Notes under the pieces: generated by a model
What the model was told of the DNA's origin: nothing
The model's database searches: none
Seen by the model: only the letters and a program-made list of their open reading frames with translations
Program-made: the position numbers and the translations under genes
NCBI GenBank assembly: GCA_023269965.1
Contig: JAGDXU010000001.1
Location: forward strand, 1-35,315
Source of the DNA: Candidatus Parvarchaeota archaeon
GTDB lineage: Archaea; Nanobdellota; Nanobdellia; Parvarchaeales; Parvarchaeaceae
DNA: 35,315 bases
Direction of reading: 5' to 3'
In this document: one piece after another, positions 28,556 to 35,315 of the stretch
How the letters are laid out: each line of letters opens with the position of its first letter
Position numbering within the stretch: position 1 is the stretch's first letter

Positions 28556-28917
28556 TTCTTACTGTTTAGGTAGTTATCCACTATTTTTATTACATCATCA
28601 CGGCTTAAAAACCTTGAGGGATCGATCAGCGAAACGTACTTCTCAAGCACTCTTAAATCTCGTTCCTTTGCGAAGTCCTCTGTTTGCTTTGAAAGCCTCA
28701 ACAGCCTGTCATTTAATTCAAGTATCTTATTCTTCTCCTCGTTGACTTCAGCGAATATGTTCTGGAGCACCGTCTTTATCTCTGAATATTTATCCATATT
28801 GTTCTTGTCAACCATAGCGATGGTATCTTTCATCTGACCAAGCCTCTGCTCAAATATCTTCAAGGACTCTCTAAGCTCAATAACACTTCTAACTAGGTTT
28901 TCCTGATTCTGTTCCAT
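28546..28917 (-). CDS. Coiled-coil protein, overlapping and upstream of the Gln-rich partner
   Basis: Overlap with 27917-28555; heptad pattern. Confidence 0.6.
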   Translation of the reverse strand: MEQNQENLVRSVIELRESLKIFEQRLGQMKDTIAMVDKNNMDKYSEIKTVLQNIFAEVNEEKNKILELNDRLLRLSKQTEDFAKERDLRVLEKYVSLIDPSRFLSRDDVIKIVDNYLNSKKWA

Positions 28918-29180
28918 TCAAACTCTAAGAATTTATACACATTTATTCTTTTCTCTATGGTTTTTACGTTTGTTTTGAACAGGCTAGTATTAGAGACATC
29001 TAAGACGGGCCATCAGTTGTGCGATTCATTCGAATGGCCGGATGTGGAATATAACTAATTATACATTCTCATCATCACTATAACGTGATATTTTACAGTT
29101 TTCCAGATCTATACGCATCAAAAAGCATAAATAACAGTGACACAAATGTATAAAAGGAGTTAGCGTCTGAGGTATAAAGT

Positions 29181-29525
29181 ATGAGCAAGAATATAAGAAG
29201 AGGTAGGATAGGCACGGTTCTATGTGCATCATGCGGCCAGAAAATAAGGAGAGACAGGGCTGTATACATGTACAAAGATGGGATAAAGGTTTATTACTGC
29301 CCGGATTGCGCGAAGAAGATCCACAGTTCAAAACTATTCAAAGGCATCCCTAAATTTGCTAGAGGCAGGTCAAAGCCGACCACTAAGAGAAAATTCAGTG
29401 TCCTGCACCTTACAGAGGCGGATGAGAACATAGTTGAAAATGCGACCGAAGAGAACAAAATGCAGGAGACGGCTGCGCCTACAGAATCCAACAATGAGAA
29501 CAAAGAAGAAAAAAATGAGAAGTAA
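29181..29525 (+). CDS. Zinc-ribbon protein, possibly divergent ribosomal protein S26e
   Basis: RRGRIGTVLCASCGQKIRRDRAVYMYKDGIKVYYCPDCAKK. Confidence 0.5.
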   Translation: MSKNIRRGRIGTVLCASCGQKIRRDRAVYMYKDGIKVYYCPDCAKKIHSSKLFKGIPKFARGRSKPTTKRKFSVLHLTEADENIVENATEENKMQETAAPTESNNENKEEKNEK

Positions 29526-29531
29526 GCTCCT

Positions 29532-30314
29532 ATGAGAATAAGAATAAAACTCAGTTTACTGTACCTTGTAATAGCATTGGTTCTTGTGACCATCATAGTT
29601 TACTATCTGCAGGGCTATCTGCGGGTTAGCCACCCACAGTCTTCTCTCCCTACGCCGATAATGTATGCGGTGGAGTATTTCAATGAGCAGTATTCTAACC
29701 AGACTCTCCTTGTGCCTTCACAGTACTACAATGAAACGGTTGGATTAATGCGAAACAACAATGTATTAGCCGAGAATGACACAGAGTACGCAGAATTGAT
29801 GTTTGGCAGCGCAAAATCAAATAAAGCCGAGTTCGTTCTGACGGACCTGGGCTTGTTATACAATCTGTCTTACTTTTATGGGCTTATCGGGGAAACCGCT
29901 CCCTCTTTAGTTGAATTCTCCGGAAATTATTCCGTCAAAAACTACTCTAGTGCATATCAGCAATGCCTATCCTTCATCGATAAAATTGATGCTTTTTATC
30001 TATGCGGTGTTTATTATGGAAATACGAGGGTTGGAAACGCCACTTTAGTCCAATTCCCAAATAATTCTACCATATACGTAGCTAGTGGTACTTATTTCTT
30101 ATTGCCTTCATCTACCACGACTTATACACAGTTTATCCCGACTACTACAGGGGCTGCGAATAGAGTTGATGGGGTAGTCTTCTCTTACATAGGCCGGGCG
30201 TCGTTTTATATTCCGCCTTCTTTGCTTAGCACAATGTTTGGCCGCAATGAATTTGCCGCCTCCAACAGCACAGTATCTAACTTCTGGGGTGCGGAGATTA
30301 TAAAAGTTAATTGA
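29532..30314 (+). CDS. Hypothetical membrane-anchored extracytoplasmic protein
   Basis: N-terminal TM then Asn/Ser/Thr/Tyr-rich region with many N-x-S/T sites. Confidence 0.6.
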   Translation: MRIRIKLSLLYLVIALVLVTIIVYYLQGYLRVSHPQSSLPTPIMYAVEYFNEQYSNQTLLVPSQYYNETVGLMRNNNVLAENDTEYAELMFGSAKSNKAEFVLTDLGLLYNLSYFYGLIGETAPSLVEFSGNYSVKNYSSAYQQCLSFIDKIDAFYLCGVYYGNTRVGNATLVQFPNNSTIYVASGTYFLLPSSTTTYTQFIPTTTGAANRVDGVVFSYIGRASFYIPPSLLSTMFGRNEFAASNSTVSNFWGAEIIKVN

Positions 30315-30384
30315 ATTTGTAAAAATTACAAAAATCTTTAAATACTTGCATTATGCTATAAAGGGTATCTATAAAAACGAAGTT

Positions 30385-30825
30385 ATGGCTGCGATTAAGG
30401 CGATTGACATCGACATTCTGAATGAACTAAAAAGCAATTTAGATATTAAAGAAGTAGCTAAGAAGCTAGGTATGCGCGGTTCTACGATGTATTACCATTT
30501 TAATAAACTTAGAAAAGATGGCTTCATAAAGGGTTACAGGGTCTCTTTCAAAGGCAGCGAACTAGGGACAAAAGGAGAATATATGTTTATACTCCTATCG
30601 TTAACCTCCATAAACAAGAAAAACTCAGAAAGGCTGTTTAATCTGTTAAGGGATTACTCAAGCATCGTCTTGGATGTGTTCAGTATAAGTGGGAGTTGGG
30701 ATTACTTAATATCGGTCGCTGGCAAAAAAGAAGATATAACTAAATTCCTCACCAAAGGATTGCACTCTTTGAAGAATATAAGGAGAACATACTCCATGCT
30801 TGTGATAAACAAGGAGAATATTTAG
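30385..30825 (+). CDS. Lrp/AsnC-family transcriptional regulator
   Basis: IDIDILNELKSNLDIKEVAKKLGMRGSTMYYHFNKLRKDGFIKGYRVSF plus RAM-like domain; start chosen downstream of TATA TTTAAATA at 30336. Confidence 0.85.
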   Translation: MAAIKAIDIDILNELKSNLDIKEVAKKLGMRGSTMYYHFNKLRKDGFIKGYRVSFKGSELGTKGEYMFILLSLTSINKKNSERLFNLLRDYSSIVLDVFSISGSWDYLISVAGKKEDITKFLTKGLHSLKNIRRTYSMLVINKENI

Positions 30826-30826
30826 T

Positions 30827-30924
30827 GAGGGGCAACGGATGCTCTACCGAGTTGAGCTACGGGCGCTTGCGCTCGAGGGGATTTGAACCCCCAACCAACC
30901 GGTTAAAAGCTTCATCTGCTCCTC
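30827..30924 (-). tRNA. Circularly permuted tRNA-Lys(UUU): 3' half (30868-30910) upstream of 5' half (30836-30866), 1-nt linker at 30867
   Basis: Minus strand: GAGGAGCA GATG AA|G CTTTTAACCGGT TGGTT GGGGG TTCAAAT CCCCT CGAGCGC A -a- GCGCCCG TA GCTC AACTCGGTA GAGC ATCCG|T TGCCCCTC. Flanks form helix (GAGGAGCA/TGCCCCTC, one A-C mismatch), 3-nt bulge CGT, 4-bp helix GATG/CATC, 3-nt bulge AAG, helix CTTT/AGAG. Confidence 0.92.
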
Positions 30925-30946
30925 TAGTGATAATAAGTTTAACTAG

Positions 30947-30955
30947 TATATTAAA
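30947..30955 (-). promoter_or_regulatory. TATA box (TTTAATATA on minus) for the permuted tRNA-Lys
   Basis: About 26 nt upstream of the first base of the leader helix (30924), predicting a start right at the BHB helix. Confidence 0.6.
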
Positions 30956-31013
30956 TTGATTACTAGCTTTGTCGATAGATAAACTATAAAACAGAGAAAA
31001 TATATGACTGCTT

Positions 31014-31934
31014 ATGAGGAGGATATTAAACTTAAACACGATCACTCTAATCATCGGTCTGGCATTATTGATGTTGCTTATAAGTGAGTACAACTTTGGC
31101 GCTGCGATAAAGCAGATACAAAATGCAAGATTGATATTCTTAGTGTACACATTCCTTGCTTTTTTAGCCTTTCCATTATTGAGGTTTATCCCATGGTACT
31201 ACGTCCTCAAAAAACTTGGAATAAAACTTAGAAAAACGATAAACATACTGACTATGTATGCTTTCTTTGGATTGGGGATAATACCTGCCGCTGCTGGTCA
31301 ATTTGCTATTCTTAGGGGCCTGGAGAGGTTCAAAAAGAGGTACAAATATTTTTCAGGGAATATCATCCTGTCTCTTACACTTACAGACTTCTTAGCCGTT
31401 TCGATTATAGCACTGATAAGTGCTGTGATTGTTTCAAAGTATATTGTCTATACCGTCGCGGTGGTAGCGATAGCCTATGCTATAGCTTCAGTTTTGGGTT
31501 TAAGCAAAACAAATGATCTCATACTGAGACTTTCTAGAAGATTCAAGTTCCTGAAGAATCTGGTCAAGTATATCGAGAAGATGAAGACCAATTCTGTGCT
31601 TTCTCAAAAGGACATACTGTACGAGACCTTTGCTTTTTTCCCGGCGCTTATAGCTGAAGGTTTGCTTATATTCTTTATACTTTTGGCCTTCAATCAAAAT
31701 GTAAGCTTTGATATGTCAATCTTTATATTCAGCTTTTCCGCTGTAGTCGGTTTTATATCTATGATCCCCTTTGGGATTGGGTCTATGGACGCAGTGATAG
31801 TCACTTTGCTGCTCGCCAATGGTGTGCCAGGGATAATTTCAATTTCTACAGTTGTAATTTTCAGGGTCTTTAACACTATTTTACCTACCAGCGTCAGCTA
31901 TGGGATTTTTGCTTTTGTCAAGGATAAACGATAG
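31014..31934 (+). CDS. Lysylphosphatidylglycerol synthase TM-like/UPF0104 flippase-like membrane protein
   Basis: LLRFIPWYYVLKKLGIKL...AFFGLGIIPAAAGQFAILRGLERF...FSAVVGFISMIPFGIGSMDAVIVTLLLANGVP. Confidence 0.8.
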   Translation: MRRILNLNTITLIIGLALLMLLISEYNFGAAIKQIQNARLIFLVYTFLAFLAFPLLRFIPWYYVLKKLGIKLRKTINILTMYAFFGLGIIPAAAGQFAILRGLERFKKRYKYFSGNIILSLTLTDFLAVSIIALISAVIVSKYIVYTVAVVAIAYAIASVLGLSKTNDLILRLSRRFKFLKNLVKYIEKMKTNSVLSQKDILYETFAFFPALIAEGLLIFFILLAFNQNVSFDMSIFIFSFSAVVGFISMIPFGIGSMDAVIVTLLLANGVPGIISISTVVIFRVFNTILPTSVSYGIFAFVKDKR

Positions 31935-31939
31935 AAGAG

Positions 31940-33202
31940 CTATTGGCTTAACTCGCTTAATAGAATCTGCTCTATTCTTACCAATAAAGAGGAAGGAAAT
32001 GCTATACTTAATTCCCTTGTTCTTCCATAACGGCCGTTATTCTTGATCCTGGTCATTATAAGAGAATTGTAGTCTAGTTCACCTATGAGTTCAGATAGCC
32101 TCCTAAAAGTCAGGCGCTTTAGGCCAAATTTGTCAGCCAACCGCAAGTAATAATCATAGACTTCGCCGCTGTATATCTTACTAAAATTTTTACTTTTTGA
32201 TAGTGAGATTATGGAATAAAGCGCACATTTGCTCTGTTTTGTCATTGATTTTATTATCTCCTCAGTTACATTTTGTTCAAGCAAGTTAGAAGCCTTATCA
32301 AGCAAATCCTCTGTTATCTTTGTAGAGCCTGTCTGCTGAGCTAGCTCACCCGCAACTCTAAGTAGATTTATGGCACGTCTCACATCACCATGCTCTTGGG
32401 CCGCAATTGCTGCGCACTTGTTTATTATCTCATCGTCTATTATATTCTCATAAAATGCGTCTTTCACTCTCAAAGAGAGTATATCTGCTATTTCAATGGC
32501 ATTGTAAGGCCTGAAGACAATCTCTATTGGGCTAAGAGAGCTCTTGACCCTTTGATCAAGGGATGCTTTAAATTCAGGATTATTTGATATGCCTAATATG
32601 GAGATTTTTGTATTTTTTAGGACTTCATTTATACGAAGCAAGTTATATAAGACGCCATCACCAGCATTTTGAACAAGTTTTTCTATCTCATCAAGAATCA
32701 ATATTATATTGCAACTTTTAGAGTCGATGACCGTGATGAGATTTTTATACAGTGCATTGACTGATAAACCACTGGTTGGAGTCTTTATACCAAAAACTGC
32801 GGAGAGGTTTGAGATTAGTCTATATTCAGTATTATTATTTTCTAGTCTGCAGTTTATGTATACTGGTATTACATTAACTTCCTTCTCCTTAGCCATGGAT
32901 GCTAAATTCTGCGCTACAAATCTTGTGACCAAGGATTTTCCAGTACCTGAAAAACCGTATATCAACAGATTTGATATTCTTTCTAAAATTAAACTTGGTG
33001 CTAAAAGATTAGATATTGCTTCTATTTCTTTGTCCCTATGCAAAATTTTGTCAGGGGTAAACGAAGAGGATAAGACTTCTTTATTTTTAAAGACTCTTCT
33101 CTTCTGTAGAAACTCATTAAATATTTGTTTTGGATCTTTAGAAGTAACTGCTTGATAGCTTTCACTTTCTCTACTTAAGTCGTTGAGACTTACCCTGGCC
33201 AT
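31940..33202 (-). CDS. cdc6: ORC1-type DNA replication initiator (Orc1/Cdc6)
   Basis: LLIYGFSGTGKSLVTRFVAQNLA, IILILDEIEKLV, HGDVRRAINLLRVAGELA, C-terminal winged helix. Confidence 0.95.
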   Translation of the reverse strand: MARVSLNDLSRESESYQAVTSKDPKQIFNEFLQKRRVFKNKEVLSSSFTPDKILHRDKEIEAISNLLAPSLILERISNLLIYGFSGTGKSLVTRFVAQNLASMAKEKEVNVIPVYINCRLENNNTEYRLISNLSAVFGIKTPTSGLSVNALYKNLITVIDSKSCNIILILDEIEKLVQNAGDGVLYNLLRINEVLKNTKISILGISNNPEFKASLDQRVKSSLSPIEIVFRPYNAIEIADILSLRVKDAFYENIIDDEIINKCAAIAAQEHGDVRRAINLLRVAGELAQQTGSTKITEDLLDKASNLLEQNVTEEIIKSMTKQSKCALYSIISLSKSKNFSKIYSGEVYDYYLRLADKFGLKRLTFRRLSELIGELDYNSLIMTRIKNNGRYGRTRELSIAFPSSLLVRIEQILLSELSQ

Positions 33203-33307
33203 AAATTGGTGAAACTCCCTACTGTTATTAAATTATAGAGTATTTTTGTATTTAAATAGAAATATAGACTTTAGTTATATAACTTTAGTTCATATTTCTT
33301 ACGGAGA

Positions 33308-33328
33308 CACCAGTATTTCTAGTGGAGA
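33308..33328 (-). repeat. ORB-like box 1 (TCTCCACTAGAAATACTGGTG)
   Basis: 13-nt perfect inverted match to box 2 (TCTCCACTAGAAA). Confidence 0.75.
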
Positions 33329-33408
33329 ATAATTTTTAAGTTTTTAATTTTTATGCTTATAATTATATATTCTATATAGAATTATATAAAATATACATAT
33401 ATAAAGTA
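33329..33408. other. Candidate duplex-unwinding element
   Basis: By count 73 of 80 bases are A/T; flanked by inverted ORB-like boxes; contains palindrome ATTCTATATAGAAT. Confidence 0.7.
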
Positions 33409-33430
33409 TCTCCACTAGAAACAATGGGGA
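33409..33430 (+). repeat. ORB-like box 2 (TCTCCACTAGAAACAATGGGGA)
   Basis: Dyad plus G-string layout of archaeal ORBs (CTCCAC..GAAAC....GGGG). Confidence 0.82.
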
Positions 33431-33501
33431 AGTCCATAGGAAATTAAAGTTTTAATGCCATATTGTTAAAATTAGATGAAAAATCAAAGAAAATAAAGCT
33501 G

Positions 33502-33520
33502 TCTCCATTGGAAATAATGG
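33502..33520 (+). repeat. ORB-like box 3 (TCTCCATTGGAAATAATGG)
   Basis: Three transitions from box 2 over 19 nt. Confidence 0.75.
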
Positions 33521-33593
33521 TCTATGTATAATAGTTAAAATTGATCAAAAATATTTATTATTTCAATTAGGTTTAATTTAAAAATTCCATAAC

Positions 33594-34200
33594 TTTTAAA
33601 TATTATGAGTTCCTATTTTGTAGTAATAAAAAATTTAAATATTATGAATTTCTATTATGCAAGTTTAATTTTTTATTTATTTTTGTGTATGACTTTTAAA
33701 ATTTACTAATTCTATTCCTGTACATAACTACCTCAAAAGTTAATAATCCTCTCTGGGAATACTGCTATGCCAGCTATATCACTCTAAACTTTGAGCAGTT
33801 CATTTTAGAGTATCGCTTTTAGGTTTATCTTATTATGCACAACTCTCATTAATTTTTATGTTGATATCTATTTTTTGTTTTTGAATACTCTTTGTATAGC
33901 GTATCTTATAAATCATCGATCCTTTTTAAGTTATTATCCTTCCACCCTCCTTCTTTTACACTTTTAGTTGTTCCTTATAGAGCATTAACCTTAGGTCATT
34001 TCATTGTGTGTAAATCATTATTTATATTTTGACTATTTTAAAATTGTGAACAATAGAAAGTTTTAAATATAAGGAGCTCTCTTAGTGAAGAAATGGAAAG
34101 TCTTTGTATGACAATTTAAGATTATTGAGGAATAAATTTCTTTTTAAGAAATAGTGACCGAAAGCTTTAAATATAATGAATTTCTATAATGAACAAATGG
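33594..34200 (+). repeat. Four imperfect copies of TTTAAATATWATGARTTYCTATWNTG (33594-33620, 33634-33659, 34061-34096, 34166-34200)
   Basis: Aligned by eye; copies 3 and 4 also share GAAnAAATGGnAAG downstream. Confidence 0.6.
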
Positions 34201-34309
34201 TAAGTAAAACTTTACAGTTGATATGGGTGAAAATGATTTTTAGGGTTTATTCTACCCAAACAAAAGAAGGTTCAACTGAGGAGTTTAGCATATGTTAACT
34301 GTCGAAGCT

Positions 34310-35308
34310 ATGAAGATTTTAACTTTTATTGTATTAGTATCCATCGTTACTTTTATTTTACCTATAGAACCTGTCTTTGGTTTTACAAATTGTGCTAATG
34401 CTCAGAACATAAGTATGAATTATTCATCTCCAAGCGTATTAACTGCTGATTATAATACCTCTGGTTCAGTAGTCATATCTGCGACTTTAAGTTTAGATGG
34501 TCATAGTATCTGTGCCACCCAAGGTGTGAACATAAAATATGGCGGTGCGATTTCTGGTCCTGGGGAGATCTACACAGGCACCCTTAACATGTCTGGAGGG
34601 TCCTTATCCTCTGTGGGGGTCTATGTTAATAACATATATATCAGCCACTCTTCCACCTTAAACGCGACATTTATATCTCCTTTAGAAAGGATAAGCTCTT
34701 ATGGAGTCGTGATACTTAATCAAGACTACTTGAATTCATCTGCAATAGATTTTTATCCCGGTTCTTCTTTGCAGCATAACCTTTTTACTTATGGCGGCGT
34801 AGCATCTTTTACTGGTTCATCAACAGAAGGGCAAAGCTTTCCACATTCATTCGGAGGTTCAGGCGCTGGCGGCGGTAATGACAATACTGGTGGTTCAAAC
34901 GGCGGTTCTACATACTGTCCAGGGGGTGAATTAGGGGCCCCCTCCATACCCAGCATGTTTGGTGGTTCATCAAGCTCAAACCAAAATGGCGCAGGTCCCT
35001 GCGGGAGTCTAATAAACTATACATTAAACATTAGCGATCTTAATGGGGCTGGTGGCGGCGCTGGGGGTACCAGCACACAATACGGCGCTGGCGCAAATGG
35101 AGGTGGTGGTTCACAGGGATTAATCCTTATTGGCCAGATAATAAATCTCAACGGCACAGTTGATAACAATGGGCAAGCAGGCCTTAGCGTAGAAGGCGCC
35201 GGTGGGGGCGGTGGCGGTGGAGGCGGAGCAGGGGTAGTGGAGCTTCTTTACACAAACAGTATCCTGCCAAGTAGGTTTTGGCAAATCTGCCTCATAAACC
35301 CTTACTGA
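34310..35308 (+). CDS. Secreted Gly/Ser/Asn-rich surface protein
   Basis: Signal peptide MKILTFIVLVSIVTFILPIEPVFG; GGSGAGGGNDNTGGSNGG, GAGGGGGGGGGAGVV; end close to window edge. Confidence 0.7.
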   Translation: MKILTFIVLVSIVTFILPIEPVFGFTNCANAQNISMNYSSPSVLTADYNTSGSVVISATLSLDGHSICATQGVNIKYGGAISGPGEIYTGTLNMSGGSLSSVGVYVNNIYISHSSTLNATFISPLERISSYGVVILNQDYLNSSAIDFYPGSSLQHNLFTYGGVASFTGSSTEGQSFPHSFGGSGAGGGNDNTGGSNGGSTYCPGGELGAPSIPSMFGGSSSSNQNGAGPCGSLINYTLNISDLNGAGGGAGGTSTQYGAGANGGGGSQGLILIGQIINLNGTVDNNGQAGLSVEGAGGGGGGGGGAGVVELLYTNSILPSRFWQICLINPY

Positions 35309-35315
35309 CGGCCTC

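Larger units (their letters stand above)
33240..34290. other. Putative chromosomal replication origin (oriC) region
   Basis: About 1 kb AT-rich noncoding DNA beside orc1/cdc6 with three ORB-like boxes and a strongly AT-rich core. Confidence 0.8.

Noticed and set aside
28957-29058. Possible 33-aa small ORF MVFTFVLNRLVLETSKTGHQLCDSFEWPDVEYN
   Set aside because: No ribosome-binding site or conservation evidence visible; could be chance or a gene remnant
30857-31150. 97-aa minus-strand ORF overlapping the tRNA-Lys region (…RLVGGSNPLERKRP)
   Set aside because: Its C-terminus is translated tRNA T-arm sequence and its N-terminus is antisense to the UPF0104-like gene
32709-33155. 148-aa plus-strand ORF within orc1/cdc6
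   Set aside because: Antisense frame; no independent support
1-35315. CRISPR arrays, transposases, insertion-sequence ends
   Set aside because: No regularly spaced repeats of CRISPR type and no recognisable transposase ORFs were seen
35240-35315. Frameshift at the end of the Gly-rich surface protein
   Set aside because: The abrupt RFWQICLINPY* after ...GAGVVELLYTNSILPS looks odd, but only 7 nt follow in the window so it cannot be tested here

Overview
The window is archaeal chromosomal DNA. Evidence: archaeal Spt5/NusG and L11, Orc1/Cdc6, XPD-like and HerA-like ATPases, type-4 UDG, TATA-box promoters with leaderless starts, and BHB-type tRNA processing. The gene complement fits a small-genome (ARMAN/DPANN-like) lineage, but I cannot prove that taxonomy from sequence alone. 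Main contents: a partial complex-I cluster (nuoA-B-[GlmU-like]-C-D-H-I), a GMC oxidoreductase with small membrane proteins, two paralogous small-membrane-protein pairs next to redox loci, an ADP-ribosyltransferase-like gene among orphan genes, cysS next to an intron-containing tRNA-Cys, tRNA-Gly(CCC), and orc1/cdc6 next to an AT-rich region with ORB-like boxes (likely oriC). The standout is a circularly permuted tRNA-Lys(UUU) gene at 30827-30924 on the minus strand. Its 3' half precedes its 5' half with a 1-nt linker, and its ends form a perfect bulge-helix-bulge that predicts the exact junction needed to restore the anticodon stem. A second tRNA oddity lies upstream of tRNA-Cys: a colinear, degenerate copy of the tRNA-Cys D-arm/anticodon/variable region. 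The tRNA-Cys intron also carries an 8-nt perfect complement to its own D-arm. A frameshifted gene relic lies at about 20054-20294. Everything was done by eye; no searches or folding programs were run.
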